From Acetobacter aceti (GTDB lineage Bacteria > Pseudomonadota > Alphaproteobacteria > Acetobacterales > Acetobacteraceae), in assembly GCF_002005445.1 (NCBI RefSeq), contig NZ_CP014692.1, forward strand, positions 2,976,501 through 3,040,500: DNA of 64,000 nucleotides, read 5' to 3'. This document shows, in pieces, positions 49,601 through 58,009 of this stretch. The notes beneath the pieces are model-generated. The model searched no databases. It had not been told where the DNA came from and saw only the letters and a program-made list of their open reading frames with translations. Within the stretch, counting starts at the first letter, position 1, and every line of letters begins with the position of its first letter. The position numbers and the translations under genes are program-made.

Positions 49601-49844
49601 TATGCTCGATTCCCTCCACAGTGGAGGTCACACCTTGCTCGAAGTTGTACATGATACGGCCAGCGAACTCTTCGGGGAGCATCCCCGAATAGGACCAGAC
49701 GACTGCGATGGCCGGGATTCTGATGTTCGGAAAAACGTCAGTCGGGGTCTTTTTGATAGAAAGAAACCCGAACATGACAATCAGAATCGAGAGAACAACA
49801 AAGGTGTAAGGCCGCCGCAGAGCGGTGACGACGATTGCATTCAT
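46671..49844 (-). CDS. RND efflux permease (AcrB/HAE1 superfamily)
   Basis: 1057 residues, the normal RND length, with 12 helices and two large periplasmic loops. The N-terminus is ALRRPYTFVVLSILIVMFG. TM4 carries the proton-relay Asp pair in GILVDDATVMIEN, and the duplicated half has ALTGAIMCMGTATANSILVVDYARERL. Exports drugs or other toxic compounds by proton antiport; the substrate is not evident. Start 49844 is preferred over one 21 codons earlier, which lacks the family N-terminus. The TetR gene precedes it on the same strand, 232 nt away. Confidence 0.95.
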   Translation of the reverse strand: MNAIVVTALRRPYTFVVLSILIVMFGFLSIKKTPTDVFPNIRIPAIAVVWSYSGMLPEEFAGRIMYNFEQGVTSTVEGIEHMEADSFYGRGIVKIYFQPGTDIGAAEADVTAISQTVLQQLPEHIAAPMIMRLEASSVPVITLKLTSDTMTPSDLFKLAFIRVRSLLVTVPGAVVPHPYGGMDSFVMIALNQKELQAHHLSAMDVQNALDRQNVVRPAGDQKIGATDWMVQTNATPRTLEDIADIPIKRVGNAVVYIHDVGEVYRGGHPQTNSVIVKGRQAVIMVVMKSGEASTLSVVDGVRKMMPRLQAVLPSAVKLSILNDASGFVKDSITDVLREMATAAALTGLVVLLFLGSWRPTVIIATSIPLAILCSIIGLGWAGQTINVMTLGGLALAVGILVDDATVMIENIDTHLEMGKELEEAIIDAANQIVIPTFVSTTCICIVWLPLFELDGVAGWLFMPMAEAIIFAMIASFILSRTLVPTMAKFLLAGHVHVGAHGQEHEALPHGHNAFTRFQKGFERKFTAFREGYGSLLERLIANRRSFVTVFLGASVLSCGLYAVAGQDFFPEIKSDQLQMHMRAPLGSRIEVASRTATLVSDRIHELLDGKVEDVVSNCGLPEGPHNQAFIPTPTLGSQDCDLTITLKDEASPVWDYRAILRRGLSASFPGTVFTFQPADLTAKILNFGSPSPIDVKVTGPDLQASYKYAVALANRIRKVSGAADVSLQQTMRTPTLFVQGDRTFEQATGIDEGNLADNELMTLSGSSQVDPQYWFDPKMGVTFTLNTYVSQDQLAHYNDLLTIPVDKGDGDPSGKSMQLLGAMSKINAIGTPGEVSHYNSMPAFDIYVSAEGTDLGSVLKGVKREVAATSKDVPRGAAVDIEGQATTMSTAYVELVAGLMVSIVLIYLLIVVNFQSWLDPFIIISALPGALAGIAWSLFLTRTHLSVPALTGAIMCMGTATANSILVVDYARERLSLHGEPLRAALEAGYGRIRPVIMTASAMIVGMVPMSISNSQNAPLGKAVIGGLLVATVSTLLFVPCVYAIFYSRKSSRKEAV

Positions 49845-50076
49845 CGAACTGCCTTGCGTTAAGTGAGCAGGGTCCTGCCACCGCTCCGGAAAAGAAGCAG
49901 CGCACATGACGGGCTATCCGGTCGCAGCAGCACTGCATCCAGACATTTTTTGACATATCCATCTTTGCGGAATGACTGATATAAAATTCTTTTTTAAATA
50001 GAATCCTGCTTCTTCCCCTTGCCGAGGAGCTGTCGTTCATCCTGATCACACCCGATCAGGACATTTTCTGTTTTTT

Positions 50077-50664
50077 TCAGATCTGAATGAGCATTTTTCC
50101 GACCAGAAGCCTGATCCGTCCCTCAACATCCTCGTGACTGCCGCCAAGCCTGCGATCAAGACCCAGAACGACGATGCCATGGACGGCTTCGTACATCGTA
50201 CGGGCGAGTACGGACCGTTCCGGCACCGTGAGAGGCATATCCTCCGCGAAAAGCGTGGCGATGCGATCCAGAAGATTGCCGCGCAGGGCGAGATAATCAG
50301 ATGGCAGCGCTTCCTGAGCGGCCCAGCGCAAGGCAAACAGCGCCTCCCAGCGGTTCAGATGATCACGGGCATATCTGAAGTATCCCAGGGCCAGCGCTTC
50401 CAGCTTTTTCGATGTGGAGCCTGACATTTTTTCCGCTTCGGCAAACATGAAGTTTCCCATCTCCAGAAGCGTGCGGGCGTTCACCTCCAGAATCACATTG
50501 TCCAGTCCGCCGAAAAGGTAACCGAGAGAGCCCAGCGCACAGCCTGCCTTTCCTGTCACGGCACGTGCGGAGCAGGCCCGAAACCCTTCCTGGATGATGA
50601 TCTGTTCCGCCGCATCCGTGATGGCGCTTCTGAGCGCTTCCGGGTCCTTGCCTTTTCGCGCCAC
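50077..50664 (-). CDS. TetR/AcrR family transcriptional regulator
   Basis: 195 residues. The N-terminal helix-turn-helix is recognisable (AITDAAEQIIIQEGFRACSARAVTGKAGCALGSLGYLFG), followed by a helical ligand domain with a Trp-rich segment (LNRWEALFALRWAAQE). It sits between the RND efflux operon and a divergent small membrane protein gene. The promoter between them holds three identical-type palindromes, so it probably represses itself and the divergent gene, and perhaps the efflux operon. Confidence 0.9.
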   Translation of the reverse strand: MARKGKDPEALRSAITDAAEQIIIQEGFRACSARAVTGKAGCALGSLGYLFGGLDNVILEVNARTLLEMGNFMFAEAEKMSGSTSKKLEALALGYFRYARDHLNRWEALFALRWAAQEALPSDYLALRGNLLDRIATLFAEDMPLTVPERSVLARTMYEAVHGIVVLGLDRRLGGSHEDVEGRIRLLVGKMLIQI

Positions 50665-50720
50665 GTTTCACTCTCCCGTGCGTCTTGCCTCTCCCCATTA
50701 TGACAGGAACGGCAAAAAAG

Positions 50721-50780
50721 TGAACGATGTTCATTTTCTCACTTGCATTGCTGAACAGCGTTCATTATGAACAATGTTCA
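50721..50780. promoter_or_regulatory. Triple TGAACnnnGTTCA operator
   Basis: Three 13-bp palindromes of the form TGAACnnnGTTCA occur at 50721-50733 (GAT centre), 50752-50764 (AGC) and 50768-50780 (AAT). Every arm is perfect. Centres are 31 and 16 bp apart, about three and one and a half DNA turns. They lie in the divergent promoter between tetR (start 50664) and the YiaA-like gene (start 50810), so the TetR protein encoded next door is the obvious ligand. Confidence 0.8.
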
Positions 50781-50809
50781 GTAACAACACATCAACAAGG
50801 TCACAAACC

Positions 50810-51046
50810 ATGAGCGCATCTCGTTCCAACACCAGCATCACCGTTTCCTCAAGCTGGGTCATGTTCACCTGGATCAGCTTTGTTGTCGCCCTGCTCTCCA
50901 TGGCGATTGCCGTCATCTACATGCCGATGGAAAGCTGGCTGCGAGCCTATCTGGGTCTTTCAGGACTGTTTCTGGTGCAGTCGTCCATTTCCCTGTCACG
51001 CACCCTGCGCGATCAGGCGGAAGTTGAAGCGGCTAAAAACTCTTAG
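50810..51046 (+). CDS. YiaA/YiaB family inner membrane protein
   Basis: 78 residues with two membrane helices (FTWISFVVALLSMAIAVIYM and AYLGLSGLFLVQSSISLS) and the family end SLSRTLRDQAEVE. The function of YiaA/YiaB proteins is unknown. ATG 50810 has AAGGT 10 nt upstream and is preferred over an ATG at 50774 that would lie inside the third operator palindrome. Its promoter is shared with tetR, so it is likely under TetR control. Confidence 0.85.
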   Translation: MSASRSNTSITVSSSWVMFTWISFVVALLSMAIAVIYMPMESWLRAYLGLSGLFLVQSSISLSRTLRDQAEVEAAKNS

Positions 51047-51197
51047 AACATAAGAGGGTTTTTCCGGATTGAGACTGAGGCATCCAGTTCTGTCGGCCAA
51101 CTGAGCGAGGTCGACAGAATCTGAAGCATTTATAGTGTGGGGGAAAATACCAAGGAGAAAAAGCGGACCTTTCCCACAACACGTTATAATCGCAAAC

Positions 51198-51230
51198 AAA
51201 AAAAAGAGAGGCGCAATGGCCTCTCTTTCT
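51198..51230 (-). terminator. Intrinsic terminator of glyA
   Basis: On the minus strand AAAGAGAGGC-cattgc-GCCTCTCTTT is a 10-bp stem followed directly by a run of T residues (AAAAAAAA on the plus strand at 51198-51205). It lies 27 nt after the glyA stop. This is a textbook Rho-independent terminator. Confidence 0.85.
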
Positions 51231-51256
51231 CACAAACCCTACAGGCGGAAATCGAA

Positions 51257-52546
51257 TTACCGCTTATAGATCGGGAACTGAGCACAGAGCGCCTTGACGC
51301 GTTCGTGTACGGCGTTCTCGACGGCGGCGTCCCCCTCGCCGCCGGACGCGGCCAGCGCGGTCAGAACCTCGTCGATCATCTCGCCCACCTGACGGAACTC
51401 GGCCTCGCGGAAACCACGCGCCGTCGCCGCCGGGCTGCCCAGACGGATGCCTGACGTGATCGCAGGTTTCTCCGGGTCGAACGGCACGGCGTTCTTGTTC
51501 GCCGTGATGCCCGCGCGCTCCAGAGCCTTCTCCGCGATCTTGCCCGTCACCTTCTTCGGACGCAGATCAACCAGCAGCAGATGGCTGTCCGTGCCGCCGG
51601 TCACGAGGTCGAAGCCACGCGCCACCAGCGTCTCGCCCAGCACCTTCGCGTTGGCGGCGACGGCCTTCTGATACTCGGCAAACTCCGGCTTCAGCGCCTC
51701 GCCGAACGCGACGGCCTTGGCGGCGATCACGTGCATCAGCGGGCCGCCCTGCAGGCCGGGGAACACGGCGGAGTTGATCTTCTTGGCCAGCGCCTCGTCG
51801 TTCGTCAGGATCAGGCCGCCGCGCGGACCGCGCAGGGTCTTGTGCGTCGTGGTCGTGACGATGTCGGCGTGCGGGATCGGGCTCGGATACAGGCCGGCCG
51901 CCACCAGACCGGCGAAGTGCGCCATATCGACCATCAGGAAAGCGCCGACCTCGTCAGCGATCCTGCGGAAGCGGGCGAAGTCGATGATCCGCGGATAGGC
52001 GGAGCTGCCGGCGACGATCAGCTTCGGCTTGTGCTCGCGGGCGAGGGATTCCATCTCTTCGTAGTCGAGATGGCCGTCCTGCTGGCGCACGCCATACTGC
52101 ACGGCGTTGAACCATTTGCCGGAATAGTTCGGGGCCGCGCCGTGTGTGAGATGGCCACCGGCGGCGAGGCTCATGCCCAGCACCGTGTCGCCCGGCGCCA
52201 CGACGGCCATGAAGGCCGCCTGGTTGGCGTTGGCGCCCGAGTGCGGCTGCACGTTGGCGAAGCCCGCGCCGAACATCTTCCTGGCGCGTTCGATGGCCAG
52301 CGTCTCGACCTTATCGACCTCGGAGCAGCCGCCATAGTAGCGGCGACCCGGGTAACCCTCGGCGTATTTGTTCGTCAGAACGCTGCCCTGAGCCTGAAGA
52401 ACAGCCTCCGACACCATGTTCTCCGACGCAATCAGCTCGATCCCGTCGCGCTGACGCTCGAACTCGCTCGCAATCGCCGACGCAACTTCCGCGTCAACAG
52501 ATGCCAGCGAAGATTGAAAAAAGCGATGCAGATCCGTCTCGCTCAT
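51257..52546 (-). CDS. glyA: Serine hydroxymethyltransferase
   Basis: Interconverts serine and glycine with tetrahydrofolate; PLP enzyme. 429 residues, normal length. Marks are [45 protein letters not shown], the substrate Asp/His region [18 protein letters not shown], and the PLP lysine in [15 protein letters not shown]. Start 52546 has GGGAG 7-8 nt upstream; a frame 44 codons longer has no support. Highly GC-rich third positions indicate strong codon bias and high expression. Confidence 0.97.
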   Translation of the reverse strand: MSETDLHRFFQSSLASVDAEVASAIASEFERQRDGIELIASENMVSEAVLQAQGSVLTNKYAEGYPGRRYYGGCSEVDKVETLAIERARKMFGAGFANVQPHSGANANQAAFMAVVAPGDTVLGMSLAAGGHLTHGAAPNYSGKWFNAVQYGVRQQDGHLDYEEMESLAREHKPKLIVAGSSAYPRIIDFARFRRIADEVGAFLMVDMAHFAGLVAAGLYPSPIPHADIVTTTTHKTLRGPRGGLILTNDEALAKKINSAVFPGLQGGPLMHVIAAKAVAFGEALKPEFAEYQKAVAANAKVLGETLVARGFDLVTGGTDSHLLLVDLRPKKVTGKIAEKALERAGITANKNAVPFDPEKPAITSGIRLGSPAATARGFREAEFRQVGEMIDEVLTALAASGGEGDAAVENAVHERVKALCAQFPIYKR

Positions 52547-52717
52547 TTGAAACTCCCTGTCCCAGAGCCACTCATCACAAAAGCAGGCCGCGCCGGAACC
52601 GGACACCCAACCCGAAACGTACCTTGCTGTTGGCGCGATTGTAGCCTTTTCATGGACGGAAAACCACACCTCGCGCATAGATGCTCTGCATAGAGAGTTT
52701 CAAGGACAGCCTTACCC

Positions 52718-54175
52718 ATGCCTCAACCGCCCCGGCCCGGCGCATCCTCCCTGTTCCGCCGCAAATCCATCACTGCCACTCCTGAGAAGAGCGGCCTCAA
52801 ACGCGTGCTGGGTCCGGCCACCCTTGTCGCTCTTGGCGTGGGCGCCACCATCGGCGCGGGACTGTTCTCGCTGACGGGCATTGCGGCTGGCGACAATGCG
52901 GGACCAGCCGTAACCCTGTCCTACATCATCGCCGCCATCGCCTGCGGGTTTGCCGGTCTCTGCTACAGCGAGCTGGCGGGCATGATCCCGGTGGCCGGAA
53001 GCGCCTACTCCTACGCCTATGTGACGATGGGTGAACTGGTCGCGTGGATCATCGGCTGGGATCTGGTTCTGGAATATGCCGTCGGGGCCGCGACCGTCTC
53101 GGTCAGTTGGTCGGGCTATGTGACTTCACTCCTCGCCGGGTGGGGAATCCGTCTTCCAGCACGACTGACCGCCTCACCGTTTCAGACCGTCCATCTGGCG
53201 GATGGCGGCACCGCCAGCGGCATAGCCAACATACCGGCGGCCTTCATCATCATTCTCGTCTCCCTGCTGCTGATCCGGGGCACCTCCGCCTCGGCGAGAT
53301 TCAATGCGGTCATCGTCGTCCTCAAGCTCTCGGTCATCGCCGCCTTCATCGGCTTCGGCATCCCCTGGATCGACACAGCCAACTATCACCCCTTCATTCC
53401 GCCCAACGAAGGAACGTTCGGTCATTTCGGCGTGTCAGGCGTCATGCGGGCGGCAGGCACCATTTTCTTCGCCTATATCGGCTTCGATGCGCTTTCGACC
53501 GCCGCGCAGGAGACCAGAAATCCCAAGCGTGATATCCCCATCGGCATTCTCGGCAGTCTGGCGATCTGCGCGCTGGCTTATGTCAGTTTTTCCTTTGTGC
53601 TGACCGGAATCGTGAACTACGCCGATATGGCCGGAGATCCTGCGCCTGTCGCCACGGCCATCGACCGGACGCACATCGCGTGGCTCCAGCTTGCCGTCAA
53701 ATTCGGCATCATCTGTGGTTTCACATCCGTACTTCTGATGCTGCTGCTCGGACAGAGCCGCGTGTTTTTCGCGATGTCCCGTGACGGTCTCCTGCCCGCG
53801 CTGTTCAGCCGGACCCATGCCCGCTTTCACACACCATGGCTGTCCAACCTGTTCTTCATGGTGCTGACGGGACTGCTGGCCGCCTTCCTGCCGATTGCCG
53901 AACTGGGCCACATGACGTCCATCGGCACGCTGCTTGCCTTCATCATTGTCTGTGTCGGCGTACTTGTGCTGCGCCGTCAGGCTCCTGACGCTGAACGCAA
54001 GTTTCGCGTGGCGGGCGGTCCGGTCATTCCGCTGGCTGGTATCCTGTCCTGTCTGGTTGTCATGATGTCTCTGGACGCCCTGACCTGGCTTCGGCTCGTC
54101 GTGTGGCTCGGGATCGGTCTGGGAGTTTATTTTCTGTATGGACGCAGGAAAAGCAGATTGGCCGGAGCCGACTGA
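52718..54175 (+). CDS. APC superfamily amino acid permease (YfnA/CAT-like)
   Basis: 485 residues with about 12 membrane helices. The first helix has the substrate-binding GVGATIGAGLFSLTG, with the broken-helix motif of the APC fold; other marks are SYIIAAIACGFAGLCYSELAG and FFAYIGFDALSTAAQETRNPKRDIP. Closest in pattern to cationic/branched amino acid permeases of the CAT family. Diverges from glyA. The substrate cannot be deduced. Confidence 0.92.
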   Translation: MPQPPRPGASSLFRRKSITATPEKSGLKRVLGPATLVALGVGATIGAGLFSLTGIAAGDNAGPAVTLSYIIAAIACGFAGLCYSELAGMIPVAGSAYSYAYVTMGELVAWIIGWDLVLEYAVGAATVSVSWSGYVTSLLAGWGIRLPARLTASPFQTVHLADGGTASGIANIPAAFIIILVSLLLIRGTSASARFNAVIVVLKLSVIAAFIGFGIPWIDTANYHPFIPPNEGTFGHFGVSGVMRAAGTIFFAYIGFDALSTAAQETRNPKRDIPIGILGSLAICALAYVSFSFVLTGIVNYADMAGDPAPVATAIDRTHIAWLQLAVKFGIICGFTSVLLMLLLGQSRVFFAMSRDGLLPALFSRTHARFHTPWLSNLFFMVLTGLLAAFLPIAELGHMTSIGTLLAFIIVCVGVLVLRRQAPDAERKFRVAGGPVIPLAGILSCLVVMMSLDALTWLRLVVWLGIGLGVYFLYGRRKSRLAGAD

Positions 54176-54477
54176 GAACCGGCATGCTTGAATCGGCAAA
54201 TCATGATCCGGTATTGAAACGGTCATATTTTGAAAAGGCAGGTGGCTGCCATCTTTCTTACTGGACCATTTCCGCTTTTTGAGTGAGAAAGACTGCCATC
54301 ACAGGATGTATTCCCGGAGCAACAACATTACCGACAGGTAAACAGCTACCCGTCATTGCGCAAAAACGACATTGCCTTTGAAAGTATGCTGGAACTTTTC
54401 TGTGCCGACGCGATATACACCTGCATCAGGCCGCGCTTGACCAAAGCACGGCTCCCATAAAAACATCGGTTGATCCC
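54176..54477. other. 302-bp intergenic region
   Basis: Between the permease and the HlyC/CorC-type gene, both on the plus strand. A short hairpin GGCAG-gtgg-CTGCC at 54239-54252 is followed by ATCTTTCTT and may terminate the permease transcript. The remainder presumably carries the promoter of the next gene; no repeats or RNA genes were recognised. Confidence 0.35.
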
Positions 54478-55794
54478 GTGCTGCTTCTCCTGATGGGCGT
54501 CCTTGCGGTCGTCCTGCTGATTGCCATCAATATCCTCATTTCTCTCTCGGAAATTTCGTTCGCCGCCGCGCGCGATGTCAGACTGCGATCCCGCGCCGAA
54601 GCAGGAGACGAACGGGCGACAGCCTTCCTCGCCATGCGCCGCAACAGCGGACAGGTGATGACAGTGCTTCAGATTCTTTTGAACGCGGTGGGCATCCTCG
54701 GCGGTATCGTCAGTTCCGACATGCTCACCCCACCCCTGTCAGAGATTTTCCGAGGCTGGGGACTCAGCAATGCGTCCGCCGACAGTCTGGGAGCGACAGC
54801 CAGTTTCGTGTTCATCACGGGCACATTTGTCGTTTTCGCCGATCTGCTCCCCAAACGCATCGCCATGAACGCGCCGGACCGGATCGGCCTCGCCATCGGG
54901 TGGTTTCCCTCCACGGCGCTGCATCTGCTCTATCCGTTTGTCTGGGTCTTCTCCAAAATCTCTGACGCGCTGCTTCGCGCCCTGAAAATACCGGCCGCCT
55001 CCGCTGTTGAGCCGGTCACCCCGGAAGATCTGCGCGCCATTCTTGCGGCGGGCACCGCTTCCGGTGTGCTGCTGGAGCAGGAACATCTGATGATCCAGAA
55101 CGTGCTGGGTCTTCAGGACCGCGCCGTCAGTTCAGCCATGACGCCGCGTGATGAAATCGTCTTTCTCGACGTGCAGGAAACCCCGGACACGCTGCGCAAC
55201 AAGGTCCGTCAGGATTCCTATTCACGCTATCCGCTCTGCAATGGTGGCCTTGACCATGTCATCGGCTCGGTGCGGATCGAGGATATTTTTGTCGCCTCCG
55301 CCGACGAGAAAGGCGCTCTTCCCCTTGGCCGCCTGCGCCGCGACGTGCTGTCCGTCCCGGAGACGCTCAATCTGTGGGACACGCTGGCCCAGTTCGACGC
55401 CCATGGCGCGGGCTTTGCGCTGGTGATCAGCGAATACGGACTTGTCGTCGGTCTGATCACCTTCAAGGACATCATGGGCGCGTTGATGGACGGGCTCGCA
55501 ACCCCGTTCGAGGAGCAGCTTATCGTTCAGCGTGACGAGAATTCATGGCTGATCGACGGGGCTGCGCCGATCGGCGATGTCATCCGTGAACTCGGTATCG
55601 CTGATCTTCCTGACAGCAACTCCTTCGACACGATTGCAGGCTTTGTCATGCATCGTCTACGCCGTATGGCCCGCAAGGCCGATCACACGGATGCTGCCGG
55701 CTTCCGTTTTGAAGTGGTCGATGTCGAAGGCTTCCGTATCAACCAGCTACTGATCACGCGTCGGAGCAAAACGGATGACGCCGAAGCAGCCTGA
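54478..55794 (+). CDS. Hemolysin/CNNM-type membrane protein with CBS domains (HlyC/CorC family)
   Basis: 438 residues. The N-terminal DUF21/CNNM domain has about four helices (NILISLSEISFAAARDVRLR, MTVLQILLNAVGILGGIVSS). A tandem CBS pair follows (VSSAMTPRDEIVFLDV, SRYPLCNGGLDHVIGSVRIEDIF, GFALVISEYGLVVGLITFKDIMGALMD), and last a CorC_HlyC domain (LIDGAAPIGDVIRELGIADLPD). Such proteins are implicated in Mg/Co efflux or ion homeostasis. The start is GTG; an in-frame ATG lies five codons on. Confidence 0.9.
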   Translation: MLLLLMGVLAVVLLIAINILISLSEISFAAARDVRLRSRAEAGDERATAFLAMRRNSGQVMTVLQILLNAVGILGGIVSSDMLTPPLSEIFRGWGLSNASADSLGATASFVFITGTFVVFADLLPKRIAMNAPDRIGLAIGWFPSTALHLLYPFVWVFSKISDALLRALKIPAASAVEPVTPEDLRAILAAGTASGVLLEQEHLMIQNVLGLQDRAVSSAMTPRDEIVFLDVQETPDTLRNKVRQDSYSRYPLCNGGLDHVIGSVRIEDIFVASADEKGALPLGRLRRDVLSVPETLNLWDTLAQFDAHGAGFALVISEYGLVVGLITFKDIMGALMDGLATPFEEQLIVQRDENSWLIDGAAPIGDVIRELGIADLPDSNSFDTIAGFVMHRLRRMARKADHTDAAGFRFEVVDVEGFRINQLLITRRSKTDDAEAA

Positions 55795-55840
55795 ACGACA
55801 GCCCTCGCAAACCTTTACACTTTCTGTCTAGTCTTGGTGT

Positions 55841-55921
55841 TTGCCTGAAGCGGGCCGCACGGGTCGTCCGCGCGAGATCGAATTCCGCGAAGTGATCAAC
55901 GCGGTGCGTTACCTGGTTCGA
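55841..55921 (+). pseudogene. Fragment of an IS5-type transposase N-terminus
   Basis: 27 codons (LPEAGRTGRPREIEFREV then INAVRYLVR) match the start of IS5-family transposases, where RxGRPR..xxREVxNAxxY is the conserved beginning. The match stops exactly where the IS481 homology on the other strand begins, so this is a breakpoint between two elements. Confidence 0.65.
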
Positions 55922-56504
55922 GCCTTCGGGCGAAATTGTAGGCAGTGACAAAGTCCGCGAGGTTCCGACGGAGCTGGTCATGCGTCTCGTAGTAGAAGCG
56001 CTTGACGGTTGCTTCCTTGATGGTCCGGTTCATCCGCTCAAACTGGCCGTTGGTCCATGGATGCTTCACCTTTGTCAGCCGATGCTCGATGCCGTTTTCA
56101 TCGCAGACCCGATCGAAGATATGATGAAAAGCGTATTTGCACCGTGCCTGATTGGTGAACTGGATGCCGTTGTCGGTCAGAACCGTGTGAATTCTATAGG
56201 GAACGGCCTCGATCAGGCACCGAAGGAACTGCGCCGCGACCATCTTGCCAGCCTGCTGATACAGCTCGACATAGACAAGCCTGCTGGTCCGGTCGATGGC
56301 GACAAACAGACGCAGCTTGCCCTCGGCGGTCTGAACCTCGGCAATATCAATGTGAAAATAGCCGATCGGGTAGGCTTTGAACGTGCGCCTGGGCTCTTTG
56401 TCTCCCGTAACCTCGGGCAGTCGGCTGATCCCGTGCCGCTGCAGGCAGCGATGCAGAGATGAGCGCGTCAGATGCGGGATCGTCACCTGGAGCGCGTAGA
56501 GGCA
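55896..56504 (-). pseudogene. IS481-family transposase, 5'-truncated
   Basis: The reading frame covers the DDE integrase core: YFHIDIAEVQTAEGKLRLFV holds the first Asp (HIDIAE), VLTDNGIQFTNQ the second Asp, and NGQFERMNRTIKEATVKRF the Glu. The N-terminal helix-turn-helix is missing: homology begins at CLYALQ at 56504. At the C-terminus homology stops at YNFARRL near 55921. The element is therefore dead at both ends. Confidence 0.8.
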
Positions 56505-56539
56505 ACATTATCTGCGCGCCCGCTCGTTCGATGGTTTTT

Positions 56540-56675
56540 CGCGCGCCCGGCATCTTATGAGCACCACCATCTCGTTGAGCGTGATATCTTTTTGCGCTTC
56601 GATCATGCCAACGATAAAGGCTTCATGTCCGTCCAGCCTCGAACCACGCGACTGCCCCCGAACCAGTCTCACCAC
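56540..56675 (-). pseudogene. IS630-family transposase N-terminal fragment
   Basis: The minus frame reads GSRLDGHEAFIVGMIEAQKD followed by ITLNEMV, which matches the first-ORF region of IS630-type transposases just after the helix-turn-helix. Both sides run into other elements (IS481 to the left, IS3 to the right), so only about 45 codons survive. Confidence 0.6.
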
Positions 56676-56762
56676 TGAACGGGCTGCCCCCCTGCAGATC
56701 CTGACGTTGCCCCATGGAATGCCCTCGAATTGAAGTAAGATCTGTCCAACTGGAGACAGGCA

Positions 56763-57029
56763 ATGAAGAGATCACGTTTTACGCAGGACCAGATCATCGG
56801 GCTCCTGAAGGAGCATCAGGCGGGTGCGTCGGCGGTCGATCTGTGCCGCAGGCACGGGATCAGCGATGCGACGTTCTACACCTGGCGGTCGAAATACGGC
56901 GGGATGGAGGTGTCGGAAGCGCGGCGGCTCAAGGCTCTTGAAGACGAGAACGCGAAGCTGAAGCGGCTTCTGGCGGAGAGCGTGATGGACGTCTCGACGC
57001 TGAAAGAGCTCCTGGCAAAAAACTCGTGA
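56763..57029 (+). CDS. IS3 family transposase OrfA
   Basis: 88 residues. The N-terminus MKRSRFTQDQIIGLLKEHQA leads a helix-turn-helix (VDLCRRHGISDATFYTWRSKYGGM); a leucine-zipper coiled coil follows (LKALEDENAKLKRLLAESVMDVSTLKELL). GAGACAGG precedes the start. In intact elements a programmed frameshift fuses OrfA to OrfB; here orfB starts in an overlapping frame (57026) but is broken. Confidence 0.85.
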   Translation: MKRSRFTQDQIIGLLKEHQAGASAVDLCRRHGISDATFYTWRSKYGGMEVSEARRLKALEDENAKLKRLLAESVMDVSTLKELLAKNS

Positions 57030-57142
57030 CGCCCGGTTTGCGGCGGGAAGCCGTAACCTGGGCGATTACGGAGCGGGATTACTCGCAGCGGCGGGCCTGC
57101 CGGCTGATCGGCATGGAGCCGAAGACCTGGCGCTATGCGTCA

Positions 57143-57705
57143 TACCAACGGTTATGGTCATCGACCTGTGTGAGCCCACGTTCTGAGACCGATGGATCGG
57201 ATGGTTTGAGGCATGGCGGCAAGGTTGTTCCAGACTGAGCAGGCGGCATCGATGATATGCTTGATGCCGTCGAAGACGGTATTGGACAGCCAGTTGGCGC
57301 GCAGGAACTGCCAGATATTCTCGACCGGGTTCAGTTCGGGGGCGCGCGACGGCAGAAAGATCAGGCTGACGTTGCGCGGCATTCTGAGCCTGGGGGTGGT
57401 GTGCCATCCTGCTCGATCGAGCAGTACGACAGCGTGGGCGCCTCGTGCCACGCACCGCGAGATTTCCTCGATATGCAGTTGCATGCCGGCCGTGCCGGTA
57501 AACGGGAGGGCCCGGCCAGCGGCTTTGCCGCGCGCCGGGCAGATCGCCCCGAACAGCCAGGCATTGTCGTAGCTCTGGTCAGCCGGCTGGCGTGGCCGCG
57601 TGCCTCGCCGCCGCCGTCATCAGCCAGATCCTCCTCCAAAAAAGAGAATCAGAACTGACGCACTACGTCACTTCACATACGAGTCAGTCGCTACATCATT
57701 TGGTA
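57143..57705 (-). mobile_element. IS630-like element inserted in IS3 orfB
   Basis: A 563-bp insertion bounded by TACCAA (57143-57148) and TTGGTA (57700-57705), flanked by TCA on both sides (57140-57142 and 57706-57708). Removing it with one TCA copy restores the orfB frame exactly. It carries the C-terminal part of an IS630-type transposase on the minus strand (listed separately). At about half the usual IS630 length, it is itself an internally deleted copy. Confidence 0.75.
57158..57612 (-). pseudogene. IS630 family transposase, C-terminal part
   Basis: Homology runs from RRRGTRPRQPADQSYDNAWL at about 57612 through GAICPARGKAAGRALPFTGT and MQLHIEEISRC to the stop. The DDE core is present in part: VVLLDRAGWHTTPRLRMPRN (Asp) and LIFLPSRAPELNPVENIWQF (Glu). 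The N-terminal helix-turn-helix and first Asp are missing and no start codon is evident, so it is inactive. Confidence 0.8.
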
Positions 57706-58009
57706 TCACGCCGCCCGGATGATGCCGCACTGCGTGGGCGACTGCGCGAACTGGCTGGGGAGCGACGGCGATTTGGCTACCGGCGGCTGCATATCCTGCT
57801 CGGCCAGGAAGGAATGGCGATGAACCACAAGAAGCTGTTCCGGCTGTATCGCGAGGAAGGGCTGTCGGTCCGCAAGCGTGGCGGTCGGAAACGGGCGATG
57901 GGCACGCGCTCGCCGATGATGCTGCCCGACGGGCCGAACCAGCGCTGGAGCCTGGATTTCGTGTCGGACGCGCTGAACAACGGACGACGATTCCGGTCCA
58001 AAAGAGCTT

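Larger units (their letters stand above)
57026..57999 (+). pseudogene. IS3 family transposase OrfB, interrupted and truncated
   Basis: The first part (57026-57142) reads LRREAVTWAITERDYSQRRA to KTWRYAS. After the insertion the same frame resumes at 57706 as SRRPDDAALRGRLRELAGER, then FGYRRLHILLGQEGMAMNHK and WSLDFVSDALNNGRRFR. WSLDFVSDAL holds the first catalytic Asp. The remaining DDE core is absent because the gene stops at the prophage junction. Confidence 0.82.
56676..58000 (+). mobile_element. IS3-family (IS407-type) element, interrupted and 3'-truncated
   Basis: The presumed left end TGAACGGGCTGCCCCC at 56676 is followed by the usual leader and orfA. orfB is split by a 563-bp IS630-like insertion (57143-57705) and ends at about 58000, where the tail gene cluster of a prophage begins. 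The right end and the last two thirds of orfB are missing, so the element cannot move on its own. Confidence 0.7.

Noticed and set aside
51581..52693. 370-codon plus-strand open frame
   Set aside because: Antisense to glyA; an effect of the strong GC-rich third-position bias.
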